The translations under genes were made by a program, and so were the position numbers. DNA of 64,000 nucleotides, taken from contig JAAEAF010006049.1 of the NCBI GenBank assembly GCA_011037195.1, positions 24,250-88,249 on the forward strand, given 5' to 3'. The stretch comes from Triatoma infestans. Its lineage: Eukaryota; Arthropoda; Insecta; Hemiptera; Reduviidae. A model generated the notes under the pieces. That model saw only the letters and a list, made by a program, of their open reading frames with translations. It had not been told where the DNA came from and made no database searches. Shown here in pieces: positions 33,785 through 45,574 of this stretch (the first letter of the stretch is position 1; each line of letters starts with the position of its first letter).

Positions 33785-34223
33785 CTATCTAGCATCTGAA
33801 TAACCTCAACTAGCTCATTCCAATGTTGCCAGCTACTTCACGCTACTACCTCGAATGTACCTAATTAACAATATATAATTAATATTAATGTAAAACTATA
33901 AATTTATAATATAAATATGATCATTAAAATTGTGTATGTGAAACAAAAATGACAACAACAAACGAAGCACAATAAATCAAAAATGTATGTTTAATTTATG
34001 TAAATTGCGCTTGTATGCACCTCCATTCACAAATTCAATTACATTTTATTGTATAAAATGAAATTTTAAAAGAATTTTTCAACATAAATGCAATGTATGT
34101 TTTATACTTAATGAACAAAAAAAAACATAAAATGTTGACTAAGTTACAATCTTTTAAATTAACTATCAGATTAACAAACATAATTGATTCCGCATTCTTT
34201 GTATTAAGTTCTTGTTGCTAATT
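33785..34223 (+). repeat. Second copy of the local duplication, with an extra internal segment
   Basis: Begins ACTATCTAGCATCTGAATAA, continues with about 265 AT-rich bases absent from the first copy, and resumes with GAATTTTTCAACATAAATGC to CTTGTTGCTAATT. The extra segment lacks GT-AG or CT-AC borders, so it is not an obvious intron. Confidence 0.85.
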
Positions 34224-34948
34224 AAGACTTCATTCCTTGATGTTGAGATACTTCTTCGTCTTGTCTGTCCTCTGTAGTAAACTGGTTACTATTTCTTAAA
34301 CATTGCTTTATACGCTTCTATTCTGCATACCTAGCATATCTTATGTACCCATCAACCCGTACACATCTAACATTGAATATATTCTTTCTATTTTCTTTTA
34401 ATTATTTTTGTGTACTGTTAATTTATAATAATGTACTGTTTTGAAAAATAATCAACTACATTCCTAAATCTGTAACTTTTTTAAAACTCTTACTTAGCAA
34501 GTCCATTAAATAGCTCAGATTATGAATTATGAAAACGAACACCAAAACAACATTATTTTATAATCTTAAATATTTATATAAAAGTACATTACATTATCAA
34601 TTATGAAGTTATCAAATAAATTAATAGTTTTTTAAAGAGTTAACAAATAGTTTAGGGAATATAATGATATGAAATAATTTAAACCATCTGTTAATATTAT
34701 TTAAAAATATCTGAAAAACATCTGTTTCATAAAGTCACACTGAATGTCCTTTTATTCTAAAGCAGATGCATGTGCTATTCAAGGTTTTTCTTTTAAGAAG
34801 AACGGTCATTATAAGTATATTTATCTAAGAATATTATATACATTATTTTTTAAACATTTAAATTGATGAAATCTGTTTATGATTTCATTTTCATAGTGGA
34901 GCAACACTTACATTTAAGATTAATATATGAAAAAGTGAACAATAATAA
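34224..34948. other. AT-rich stretch without assignable feature
   Basis: Nothing recognisable. Confidence 0.3.
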
Positions 34949-35110
34949 TCATAAGATATGATTATTTTCAATTTCTTTGCAGCCGTTGCTCTTTCGTCTT
35001 CGTGAACACTGACTTTCTCCGGGGGCTCTCTTCTTATCTTCTTCATTATTTAGCTTTTCATTTGAAAAATTGAATTCATCTGAACTTCCATTTCTAAGTA
35101 AATCATACAT
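34949..35110 (-). CDS. Possible small ORF or exon, unrecognised
   Basis: A 53-codon frame from ATG on the minus strand has protein-like composition unlike neighbouring translations: an acidic, serine-rich N-terminal half (NGSSDEFNFSNEKLNNEEDK) and a basic patch (CSRRRKSNGCK) that could be a nuclear localisation signal. A stop lies just upstream of the ATG in the same frame. It could equally be an exon of a host gene or a remnant of a transposon protein; I recognise no family. Confidence 0.25.
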   Translation of the reverse strand: MYDLLRNGSSDEFNFSNEKLNNEEDKKRAPGESQCSRRRKSNGCKEIENNHIL

Positions 35111-35177
35111 ATCTCAATTTGAGTTTATATTCCATCTTAAATATAAATCTCAACAATTTTCATAGATTTCTTATTTT

Positions 35178-35405
35178 ATTTAAGGCGCCCCAACATTCTA
35201 TGGTCATTGGCGCCCGGAGCCTACTCAGTGCAATGCCTGCATCCAGACAGTGTCCTCTCGTTACAGACAACACTATCCATCATCGAATAGTGAGCTGTAG
35301 AGGCTCCTAGGAAGACAAAATCTAGGGGCAGCACAGCTGGACTTCAACCGGAGGCCTACGCGTGGGAGTCTAATGCGCTAACAATTGAGCTAATTCCTTT
35401 GCTAA
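35178..35405 (-). mobile_element. tRNA-derived SINE, minus orientation
   Basis: Same family as 13619-13858. On the minus strand it starts with GGAATTAGCTCAATTGTTAG, a clear A box, followed by GACTCCCACGCG, a B box changed to GGTTGAAGTCC, the body with GATGGATAGTGTTGTCTGTA and GGCTCCGGGCGCCAATGACC, and the CGCCTTAAATAA end. This copy shows the A box better than the younger one. Confidence 0.9.
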
Positions 35406-35575
35406 GTTTTTCCTTCCCTCTCCTAGATTTTGATATATTTAACTCCGTCATTTTACCATAACTTTCTAACTGCTAGTAATAACTGTAATTCTGTAAAGTC
35501 ACCAGAGTAATTTTCTAAATGATTTGCCATAAATAAATAATGCAAATATTCACTTCAAAATCATCTCATTGTGAG
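35406..35575. other. Unassigned stretch
   Basis: Nothing recognisable. Confidence 0.3.
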
Positions 35576-35960
35576 GTTTAAGATCCCATGTGCGACAAAA
35601 ATGTATGTGGGACATTGCGGTGATTTTCTTTTACTATAAATAAGTATAACAATTCTAATTGAAAATATTCTTCAATATTGGAAATTTTTACTGAAGACAG
35701 TTTAAAAGATAACCTAACTCACAGGGAACCTACCGAAAATAATTTCTCTGGATAAAAATGTTTCAACAAAAGTGTTACCTTAATATAATATTTACAATAG
35801 CGTTTCAGTTCAATTTTATGAATCGTTGGATTGTGTTGAGTCGCACTTCTGATTGATGGATTTTGAATAAACTTGGTCGTTATGGTGGTACCTAAATAAA
35901 TACGAATATATTAAATTAGTGCTTCATGCGAGTGTTCTTTTTTGAGTTATTTTGTTCAGA
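35576..35960 (+). repeat. Repeat C copy, plus orientation, diverged
   Basis: Contains a decayed end (GGTGATTTTCTTTTACTATA), 'ggataaaaatgtttcaac', 'gtcgcacttctgattgatgg' and 'ttgagttattttgttcag'. Confidence 0.6.
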
Positions 35961-36250
35961 CGAATAATTCAAGAAACATATGTATTGTAATTAAGAAAAA
36001 TATCAGGTAACAAGTAATAAACAAGTAATCAGATTAGTTTCAATAGTCTTAGCAATAGGAACTCTTTCGTTTGGGCTTCTCTATAACAATGCTCCAGCTC
36101 AGAGGATCTCTGATCACAAATATCTTTTTTTTCGGCATTACTTAGGTAAATAAGAACATTAAGATGATATGGTAAAGCAGTCTTGGTTTATCCATCAGCA
36201 TTAGCCATTGTTTGTTTTGTATTTGTTTAATTTGTTTCATTTTTCACTAA

Positions 36251-36287
36251 AAATGTACACTCTTTTTTGTGAAAAGAAGTGTACATT
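36251..36287. repeat. Short near-perfect hairpin
   Basis: AAATGTACACTCTTTT pairs with AAAAGAAGTGTACATTT around a TTGTG loop with one bulged base. Too short to be one of the foldback families. Confidence 0.7.
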
Positions 36288-36474
36288 TATTGTTCTTTGA
36301 CACTCCTCAAAAACAATAAATTTGTTCGAAGTGTTACGAGGCTATTTGAAAGAGTTTTCTGTGATTTTTTTAGGAAATCCACTTTCTTGGAATCTTATTC
36401 AGTTTCCGATTTTGACAGTTCTTGTACTGTTAATATCAAAACATCTCGCTAAGTTGATTTACCACTTAGATTTA

Positions 36475-36662
36475 TTAAGCATCAGAGATATTTTCCGTGA
36501 TGCTTCCTTTCGTGCTCATCGACCGGTTTCGATTTCGAAGTTTCAACATGCTGATGATGGGCGAACGCCCGAAACCGGTCGTTGACCATGAAAAGAAGCA
36601 GGCTATCATGGAAAATATCTCTGATGCATTCCAACTTTGCGAAACCAGCCACAACAACTTGA
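36475..36662. repeat. Foldback element, family A, short version
   Basis: The arms (GCATCAGAGATATTTTCCGT and its complement near 36625) are joined with a much shorter centre than in the copy at 42591-42935. Right arm keeps CTGATGA, GGGCG with CGCCC, GAAACCGGTC (36551-36580); here stem I has lost its first pairs. Confidence 0.85.
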
Positions 36663-37664
36663 TTAATTAATTTGAGTAGAAATTTTAAAAAAAAATGGAA
36701 GTCAGTGTTGTTACATAATACTTGATGAACCAGCCTGCCTTATAGATGGATGGGAATCTAAAACCTACCAAAAGAGGTATGCATTGAAGTCCATAATCTC
36801 ATGAAATATCCACAATTGTTCAACTAATTTCAATTCTAGATAGATCCAATCTAGAGACAAGAGACTTTAATAATCTTTGCATTATATTACTTATCTATAT
36901 TATTTATCTTTTATCATAGAATTTCACGATAATGTTGTTACTTCAAATTAGAAGTATCTGTTTCCCCAAGATCGTTTGACGCAAGTTAAATGAATAAGGA
37001 TCAAAATGGCAATCTGTTCATTTCACCTCATTGGAAGAACTGAAGTACATTATAGTTAAAATATATATCTACAGTGAAAATAGATAAGTGATTTTTTATC
37101 ACATAAGATGACATCAGGTTCTCTAACCAATGATTGTATTATGAGTGGCAGAGGACGGAGGTAAGACATAAGATAATGATTTTTGCAATCATATTGACTC
37201 AAAGTTGCTCATGTGGTAAATAAACTTATTTGCCCATTAAGAGTTATACTAGTTTAACAGATACGGACAATCAGGGAAAAAAAGTACAGTTGCCCTTAAT
37301 AGTGTAATGTTGGATTGATGGACAACTAGGGGCAAGACCAATCCTGCTAATAAGTAGTTCACAATGTTCACCGTTGAAACAAACAGAAGCCAACTGAAGA
37401 AATTATTTGTTTTAATAAAAGGATGCTGACGACTTTTTTAGTGGGAAAACAAAAACATTCATTATAATTGTAACAGATTTAGTAAAATTTGGATGGAATT
37501 AAAATTCATTTATTTTTTAAGGACTTACTTTGGTTTGTCTTTCATCTTCAATAATTGTAAACTATTCCATCTCCAGGTTGAAGCCATTATGTCTGATTCT
37601 AAAAAACACATAAAACAAATCTTTTTAAATTAGAAAATGAATAATATTCAATGTGTAGATTATT
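36663..37664. other. AT-rich stretch without assignable feature
   Basis: Nothing recognisable. Confidence 0.3.
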
Positions 37665-37850
37665 ATTGTGGTGGTTGGTTCCGCAGAGCTGGAAAGCATC
37701 AGAGAGTGTATCAACTGAATTTGCTCTATGCAAGTCTGTGTAATCACACTGTCTGATAAACGCATCCTGAAGATGGGCGAACGACCGAAACCGGTCGATG
37801 ACCACAAAATGAAGCAGGCTACGACGGAAAATGTCTCTGTTCAGATTGTT
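37665..37850. repeat. Foldback element, family A, left arm partly deleted
   Basis: The left end keeps TGTGGTGGTTGGTTCCGCAG and GCATCAGAGA, then jumps to the centre (GTATCAACTGAATTTGCTC), followed by a full right arm. The missing left arm means it can no longer fold fully. Confidence 0.85.
37763..37800 (+). ncRNA. Hammerhead-ribozyme-like motif, family A
   Basis: CATC, CTGAAGA, T, GGGCG with CGACC (one mismatch), GAAA, CCGG, TC, GATG. Stem I intact; stem II weakened by one change. Confidence 0.4.
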
Positions 37851-39205
37851 ATTTAGTTCAATTTTTGGGTAAAAAATGCAACAATTTATCTCAAAAATTG
37901 GGAATATGCAAATGATAATTTAAAATCGTGATGGCCAACAATTGATGCAGAAAAAAAAAATCTGCAAAAACAATCAAAACTTTATAAAATATATTGATTG
38001 TTAAGAGACTGTTTCATAACATACATAAAATATTAATTAATTAATAAAAAATATAATAATTCTAAAAAGTAAATATAATAATTCTCATAATCAGATATGC
38101 TCTCATTTTTCATTTTAAATTAAATGAAGAAAAACACTGTTTGAACAGAAACCACTGTGAAAAATGTTGGAAATTCTAGATAGAATATTTTTTTCTTTAA
38201 ATTTTACATCATTTAAATTAACTTCATTCCTTTTATAGAAAACGTTGCATTATATTCTTTTTTTATTTCACATAGTCAATGCATAAATTTTAATTTTTTT
38301 TATAATAAAAGGTATTATCTGATACTGTTAAGCTCTAAAAAAGGAAAAACTTGAATTAATTATAAAGAGAAAAAGTTTCATGTAACTTAATGAAAACATG
38401 TAATTTAAATGAAAATATACTTCAATAGTATTCTAAAAAAAATTATTAACAATAACTCTGTCTTGTGTATTTATCATTAAATATGTTGAATAATTAAAAA
38501 TATGCTCTTTTCTTTATTTTAATAATTAATTAATTAATTGCTTTATCATTTAATCTGAGTTTGCTTGATGCTAAACTTTCAATACCTGATTATAATTTTA
38601 AATATTTACAAAAGCTTTCATTTACCAAACTCAACAAAATATTCATTTATAAAACTGATTATCACATCCAAAGAAATACCATCATTAAACTTCTTAATGT
38701 TGCAATTTTGTTCAAACATTTATTTTATTTTTTCCAAACTTTTCTGGGTTTAATGAAATATGACACGAGTTAAACTACAATATTAAAATAAGTTAAACAA
38801 AAGATTGGCTGTTCATTATAAGTTCGAACAGGTAGAAAATTTAAAATTAAGTAAAACAGTTAATTTTTTTGGGAAAGGAAATTAATCTTTTTTCCATTGC
38901 GCCCGAAGAATTCTGAAATTCATATTATGAAGGGTTCGTTGTCAAATAGTTGATTGAGTTTCCTACAATGCTGGTCAATATCTGGGATTAGGTCCGTCAT
39001 AGTAGGCTTCTTTTAGTTCTGTTTCTGACATATATCAGAATATAAGGGATATTCTTCTCCCAGAAGTCAGAACCGTCGGAATTGTCATCAGAATTTTGCT
39101 TCTTCCTGCTAGAAAACCAAAAAAGGCTATAGTCAGGATTTTAAGAAACAATTTAAAGCAAACGGTTTTCTAGAAATATAACTTTACAGAATTAATTTTT
39201 CGTTT
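37851..39205. other. AT-rich stretch, one patch of possible coding remnant
   Basis: At about 38900-39115 the minus strand reads, in different frames, RKKQNSDDNSDGSDFWEKN after a TTGGTTTTCTAG acceptor-like sequence, and MTDLIPDIDQHCRKLNQLFD. Both look protein-like, but stops separate them. Could be a decayed exon or transposon piece. The remainder is non-coding. Confidence 0.25.
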
Positions 39206-39560
39206 ATTTTTGCAGATGTGTGAGTGTGTGTGTTTGTCTGAATAAAATAACCCGAAGATCAAACTTAATATTGCTTACACGAAGATTTCGGTGCAAATTC
39301 CATCGAATTCCGGAGAGTAATTTTATAGGGCCGGTCACTTCCTGAAAAATTATTTTTGGAGGTTCTGGGGAGAACTGCACAATGGTAAACTTTCCTCTGA
39401 AGTGTCAATTCAGTACAATGTACGGTTCTACCACATTATTAAAGCATTGCTTCAATTCCAACTTTAAACAAAAATCGGTTAATTAAAAGTGCGTCTTTAT
39501 CTAAAAGTTTCTGAGTTTTCCTGAAAATGGCTTTCTTCAAATTTGATCTTCTAATTGGTT
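39206..39560 (-). repeat. Repeat C copy, minus orientation
   Basis: Contains the TGTGTG tract, 'cacgaagatttcggtgc', 'ggttctggggaga', 'cagtacaatgtacggttctacc' and 'aaaatcggttaattaaaagtg'. Confidence 0.7.
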
Positions 39561-42317
39561 AATTCCAGAAAATTTTATTTTAGAACAATACAAGGAATAA
39601 TGGTGAGAAATATGTGAATTAACTTTAAACTGCCGTTATTAAAAATTCAAATTTAAAAGACAATTTACCTTACAGCATTTTAATTTTACAGTAAAGGTAA
39701 GTAGTGTAAACATGTTCACACTGATTTTTTTATAATCAAATAACAATGAGATTTTTTTTTTTTTTTTTTTAAGGAAATATTTGCATTATTTATTCATTGC
39801 AGATTTACTAAGAAAATTACTGGAATCTTTGCAGAATTACAGTTATTACTAGAAGTTAGAAACTATGCTAAAATGATGATCCTAAGCATAAACTAAGTAT
39901 AAATATATATAATGTTGAGTTTGTATTTATGGTGGAATATAAACGGAAATTGATGTGAATGATTACTTTGAAATGGCTATAGTAGTTACCATAAGTAAAG
40001 TACAACGATGGCAACGCTCTCTGAATGTTATGTCTGTAAGATATTATTGTAGGAATGGTGAAGGGGGAAGTTACAGAAAACAACACGGCGAAGGTGGAAA
40101 CTCTTAAATGGACCATGACTCAATGACAGAGTGAGTTGTGCAAGTTTCTAACGTTTACACTCCTTTACCATTACCAATATAACTATTTACCGCTTAAAAA
40201 ACAAAAAAAAAAGATTTACGAGATGAGAAATAAGATTGAAGGTGAGGTGACGCGAGTTTAAAAGTAATTTTTATAACGATAGAAGCATGAAAGGATGTGT
40301 TTGGATGAAAGGATTGTATAGTCAAGAAGAACTTATGGTGTAAAACGGCTCGTGGCTTCAACAAGATAGCTATTTACAATTGTGCAATGATTGTATATAG
40401 GATATATTTACTGTTGTAAATAATGACACCTTAGTTATTGGAGAAGTACGCGCTCTTGCGGTTCAAAACACAATTCCCATCCGTGTTGACTGATTCATGA
40501 CGGCTAAGTGGTGGGTTGGATGATCCTTTGGAACCTCTTAAGACATTATATATTACCTATTGGTCTGTAAGAGAGTTTTTTTTCCTTTCTTTTTTATTGG
40601 TTTCTGTGGTTAACATAAATCTTCATTTGGTCATTTTGTGGTCATGTACGTAAATAGTATTTGCAGTTTTATCCTCATACCTGTTTACTAATGGTGATCC
40701 GTTTGTACATTATATTAACACGCTTCTATCATTTAAAAAAACCTTCTGTTGGTATAGATGTTGGTTGTGTAGATTGGCTACCAAGTAAAATCTAATGCGT
40801 CCTGGAACTCTATTGTGCGTCCTGGATGTCACGGTTTGTACAATAATATGTAGTCAGTCATGTGTACAGTGTGCAATGTTAGTGAATGAGTAAATGTATG
40901 AATGAGTAGTGATGAGCTAGAGTAGGTTATGACTATGCTAAACTCAAATTGCTGTAACACAAACCAATGCAGGTTCCATGTGAACTCTGAGTGTTGGAGA
41001 GTTTTCTGAGTATTAGTGTTGTTGTACCGTTAGTCTGAGATATCCGCAGGGTCTTAACGTTTTTCAAAACCCTTCTGGGCCCATACTGTTCAACATAAAA
41101 ACCATATTTTTAGCAAACCGTGTCTATTTTAGAAATCTAGTCACAGATTCCAATTCTTCTAAAATTCACAGTTGCTAACACAAACTGGACAATAACCTTG
41201 AAAAAGGGGAGCTCTAACACGCTGTTTCCATCAAAATGCTGAGCGTAATCTCCTCACAATATAAGCAATCTGTAATAAAATGAATGGCTGTTTTTCTTGT
41301 AAGACTTTTGAAGGTTATATAATTGCTTTTATTATTATTTCATAAAAATACTATTTTTTATTTCCTTAAATACCCTTATCCTGCGAATTAAGGACATTTC
41401 CTGCATCCAAGAATAGAGCAGAGAATTGTATAAAATCTCTGCTTGGTTAACATATGCTCTGATTCAAAATAGATCGCATTCCCGAGCCGGTTCTTTTAGC
41501 AAATAGGTTTTAATTACTAGGAATCTCCACCTGGTGGACTTAGCATCAACCAATCCTTAAGAGAAATCTAGTTTGTTAATTGATTAAAATCCAGTATTTA
41601 ACGAACTTAACGAAGAAAAAATTGTTAGATACTTTTTTATAATTCCGACTGAATTTTAAATAAAAACTGTAATATAAGTATTTTATTTTTTAAAAGAGAA
41701 AAAATACATAAAAATTCATTTTATTATTTTAGATCAGAATGGAAATGAAGAAAAATACTGTCGGTGCACCTAGCTACATGAATAATTCCAATGTTTACCA
41801 TTTTCTTTGAAACTTCTTACAAATACAATAATGATAAGATGGAAAACATCATTTTACGAGCAACTGGACCAAGAAAGAGAAAAAAGAAAGGTAGAAAAAA
41901 GAATGTTATTTTATAGCTCCAGAAACTTGTTTTGGAAGAAGAAGCAAACAAAAAAAAGAAGAAAATATATCCAGAGGTAAAAGAGACAGAGAAATTCTAT
42001 GTCTCAACGGAATAAAAGTGTTATTAATGCATAGCTAAGAGCAGTAAATTATTTAAAAGTTGAACACAGTACGGACCTTTCTACAGTTTATAGCTTTTTA
42101 CTTGAATTATCAATGGTATTCAAATATAAACTGGAGACCACGTACTGCAAAACAGTAAACGTTACCTCTTATCATAGTGGCTGGCTGCTTTTATGGTTCT
42201 CAAATTTCGTGTTTCTTCTTACTACGATGTCTCCATTCCTGTGGTAATTTCAGTGTATGCTAGCTATTCGTTGCTAAACGAACTATCTGCCCACTACTTC
42301 AAAGATTATAATTAAGT
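39561..42317. other. Long stretch without assignable gene
   Basis: A T-tract lies at 39752-39771. No coding motif or known repeat was recognised in about 2.7 kb, which makes this one of the better candidates for unique host sequence. Confidence 0.3.
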
Positions 42318-42319
42318 TA

Positions 42320-42590
42320 CGAGGTGTGTAAAAATTAAGTAATGAGACTGATTTTTTTTATCTTTTTTTTTCAATAAAATGACAATTCAACATTGCCCCT
42401 TCAAAGTAACTACCTTGGGAAGCCACACAACGCTGAAGACGATTCTTCCATTCGTCATAGCAGTGCTGGAACTCGGATACTGGAATAGACTTCAGTTGGT
42501 CGGTTACGGCTGTTTGAATATTCTCCAATGTTCCAAAATGACGTCACATGGACTCAAGTCGGTTTCTGTTCTCCTCAAAAATATCATTTT
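42320..42590 (-). mobile_element. Mariner-like transposase C-terminal end with terminal repeat
   Basis: On the plus strand a terminal sequence CGAGGTGTGTAAAAATTAAG follows a TA. Read on the minus strand, the adjoining 200 bases give, across a frameshift, TAVTDQLKSIPVSEFQHCYD, EWKNRLQRCVASQG and DYFEG-like YFEGAML, which match the C-terminal end of mariner (DD34D) transposases. The upstream transposase is gone: the sequence runs into a family A foldback at about 42591. Dead fragment of a cut-and-paste element. Confidence 0.85.
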
Positions 42591-42935
42591 ATTAATTGTT
42601 GTGGTTGTGGTTGGTCCCGCACAGCTGGCAAGCATCACAGATATTTTCCGTGATATCCTGCTTCTTTATGTGATCATCGACCGGTTTTCAGGCGTTCGCT
42701 CATCATCAGGATGCTTTTTGCCAAACAGTGTGATAACATAGATTTGCACAGAGAAAATTTAGTTGATTTAGTATTTAATAGTAAATTTAGCTGATTTAGT
42801 GGAGTGCATCAACTAAATATTTACTTTGTGCAAATCTATGTTATCACACTGTTTGACAAAAAGCATCCTGATGATGGGCGAACGCCCGAAAACCGGTCGA
42901 TGACCACAAAAGAAGCATCACGGAAAATATTTCTA
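42591..42935. repeat. Foldback element, family A, most complete copy
   Basis: The arms are about 130 bases: TTGTGGTTGTGGTTGGTCCC at the left, then ATATTTTCCGTGATATCCTG, ATCGACCGG, GGATGCTTTTTGCC, AACAGTGTGATAACATAG and GCACAGAGAAAATTTAG, mirrored by the right arm ending at GCATCACGGAAAATATTT. The right outer end is truncated. It adjoins the mariner fragment. Both arms carry the hammerhead-like motif (right arm 42864-42902, with one extra A in GAAAACCGGTC). Confidence 0.9.
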
Positions 42936-43044
42936 TTCATTTTATTAAGTTTAGATTTTCCCATTAATATAAAATTGAAGGCAAGTTAATATTTAGTGAA
43001 AATTGCAAATTTGAAGGAAATAAGTCTATTATAACACTGTGTAA

Positions 43045-43480
43045 ACTGTAGTGAGAGAAAGTCGTGAGCATGTTTCGCAACGAATTTTTTTTCCAGAAAA
43101 TTTTTCGGTATGAAAAAAATTTGTTCATTTGTTTTCTTTGTGAAAGACAGCTTTGTGGGTGGGGGTGGCTATGGTTCCTGCCGTAGTTTAGTTCTAGCTT
43201 TCGCTACCACCGTTCCATCACGTGAATCGGAACCCTGAATTCTCGCACATTTTCTGGTAAAATGTTTCTAACTATATTTGTAGATATATGTGTAGTCAGC
43301 ATGCCAGGTTAAGAGAACAACATAGGAATCATTTCCAGATAACGGGGGGGGGGGGCTCAAAATCAGTAAAGTGGTACTTCCCAGTTGACCGATTTTCATC
43401 TGACCTAGAATTTTTAGAAAAACATTTAATTACTCTTAATTGGTGAATTGGTGAAGGAGCAGTTTAATTACAATTTAAAA
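43045..43480. repeat. Repeat C pieces, mixed
   Basis: A minus-strand terminus (GTGAGAGAAAGTCGTGAGCA at 43052-43071) is followed by a plus-oriented module with a G run (43345-43357) and 'aaagtggtacttcccagttgacc'. Two copies joined or rearranged. Confidence 0.6.
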
Positions 43481-44025
43481 GAAAGCTAAAAGTTTCAGAA
43501 TGCATTCAGATAAAGTCTTTACTTATTTTATTGTTATTTTGCCGGGATCTCTGATAGCATCTAAATTGAAGATCAGGTTTGAACTTTCTGCGTAATTGAG
43601 TAACAGAAAAAAAAATTATTATATCAATAATAATATTATTAATGATAATAAATATAAATATAATATGATAATAATATTCAGAAATATAAAGAGAAATAAT
43701 TTTGAAAGTTGACTAGAAATATTTATTTTTAGAAATTGTATTCACTCACGTAAACATCACATTAGACTTCGGTAATCGTCAGTCCGATTTTGTTTATAAT
43801 ACGATAAGAACCAACATACACGCTAGACATAGTTTTACAATTTATAACCAAAACCATTAAGAAATCTTACTTATGTTCGTGTAACAAAAATATAGTTGAT
43901 TATAAATATTCGTGTTTTCTTTTTAATGTAAAACTCATAACATTTTTTTTTTATAAATAAGTAAATAGGCACTAGTTCTTTGATTTTCAATGTTTTTTTT
44001 TAACTTTTGAATACCGTGCACTGCG
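43481..44025. other. AT-rich stretch without assignable feature
   Basis: ATA/TAA-rich low-complexity sequence at 43615-43690. Confidence 0.35.
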
Positions 44026-44029
44026 TGCC

Positions 44030-44600
44030 ACCCCACTGACACCAACAAGATGAGACTACTCGACCCTACAACACCCATTCCAGATTAGGATCTCTGGGGT
44101 CTAAGGAGGGTCCAATACATGGTAAGGGCTCAGGCTTCTAAATCTTCTCTGGAAGATAACTTTGCAGTTCCACGTCAGGAGGGTGTTAGGAGTCTAGTCT
44201 CCTCCATTTCCCCACAGAATCTGCAGGTGCTATTGTGTTCTAGGCCCAGCTTCTTCAGGTGCCCCTTTAATGTATAGTGCCTCGTGAGGAAACCTTCAGA
44301 TCATTTCTGCTAACAACTTTAAAGACAAATCTTCACTTCTTCCTCAATTCTAAGCTCTTCCTAAAGAGACTGGTCGCTTATCTGACAAAAGGGTTTCCGC
44401 TCCAAAAAGGGAGATACAACCCCTTTCCTTGCCAGGATTTTGTTATTGGATTACAATCTCCTCATTCCGATATTTCCTGACGAGCTTAAATTCTTGACAA
44501 TAGCGTGAATTTCTGCCTGGAAGATGCTGGAAAGCTTGCCCATAGGCACCGAATGTTCGGTCCTTGGGCCAAACACTCCGGTCTCAGGCTCTCAGGGGGT
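44030..44600 (-). mobile_element. LINE fragment, RNase H domain and C-terminal zinc-binding region
   Basis: Minus-strand translation gives TGVFGPRTEHSVPMGKL and SSIFQAEIHAIVKN at about 44580-44500, the RNase H region that contains the conserved glutamate of FQAE. Further on, LTRHYTLKGHLKKLGLEHNS and CRFCGEMEET at about 44285-44205 form the C-terminal Cys-rich end typical of R1/I-like LINEs. Frameshifts separate the blocks and the middle is eroded. An intact enzyme would remove RNA from the RNA-DNA hybrid. Confidence 0.8.
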
Positions 44601-44684
44601 CTCCTTGATCTATGATTTTATTTACCTATCAAAGTATATTTTGAAAAAGTTATTGTTTTCAATTTCCCTTACTACAGGGTAGAA

Positions 44685-44830
44685 GTTAGCTCAGTGGTGG
44701 CGCGCTGGACTGGCACTCAGGGAACTCGAGTCCAAGCAGTGGCACCTTTTCTTCTTTAGGAGCATCTATAGTATAAAGCTTTTTGATAGGCAATGTTGTC
44801 TGTAACAAGAAAGTGACACTCAAAAAATAA
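44685..44830 (+). mobile_element. tRNA-derived SINE, variant
   Basis: Head with A box TTAGCTCAGTGGTGG (44688-44702) and B box GAACTCGAGTCC (44722-44733), then a body that shares AGGCAATGTTGTCTGTAACA with the main SINE family and ends in an A-rich tail. The shortened body suggests a different subfamily or a deletion. Confidence 0.75.
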
Positions 44831-44875
44831 ATCCCTTACTACCCTAAGAGGAAAAATGTAAGCGAACAAGTAACA

Positions 44876-45255
44876 TGTCAAATTTACGAAATTAAGATTT
44901 CCTTCCTTTGTGTATGTAAACGTTTTATGGCGAAAGTTATTCTCTCTTTCTCCTGAGTTGTAAATAAAATGTCTCACAAATGAAAAATCTAGATAGCTCT
45001 AATTTGACATTCCGTTTATTTGCATCGTATGCAAAGTGTCGTCCAAATTCCTTCAACAGGAAGCGCAACTTCACTGAATGGTGTTTTCCAATTCCTCACG
45101 ATTTCCTTTAGACTTAATTGCTCACTTTCAGGTAAGTAACTTCTAATTGACCATTTTCCATAAAAATTTGGAGAACTAGGAGGTTAAACCTACCTTTAAA
45201 TTGCCATTTCAATGCGAAAATATGTTTTGAGATCCCCCAAACAGTTTATAACAGC
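44876..45255 (-). repeat. Repeat C copy, minus orientation
   Basis: Contains 'aaatctagatagctctaatttg', 'attccttcaacaggaagcgcaac', 'aggttaaacctacctttaaa'. Confidence 0.65.
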
Positions 45256-45574
45256 CTCGCTTTTACAAAAATAAAAAGTTCTTATTACAAGCTTATTTCA
45301 ATTAAAAGAAAAACACATATCCTGTAGCGTCAGCTTATTCCGTGGTGGAATTGCAGAATGCGATGAATTTTAATTTTGTGGTCACTCCCTCTAAAAATGT
45401 ACCACTCTTTTAAAAATGTATCACTCCCTCTAAAAATCTTCCACAATTTTGTTGCTTGTTATATGTATCAGATTCTGCCAAAATAATTTAGATGATATGC
45501 TACTAAGAGATACTTGTTTCGGCAATTCTTTTTCAAAATTTAAGAGAAATGGCAGGCTACAGCAAATGCTGTAA

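Noticed and set aside
36251..36287. MicroRNA precursor
   Set aside because: The stem of 16-17 bases is too short for a precursor of usual length.
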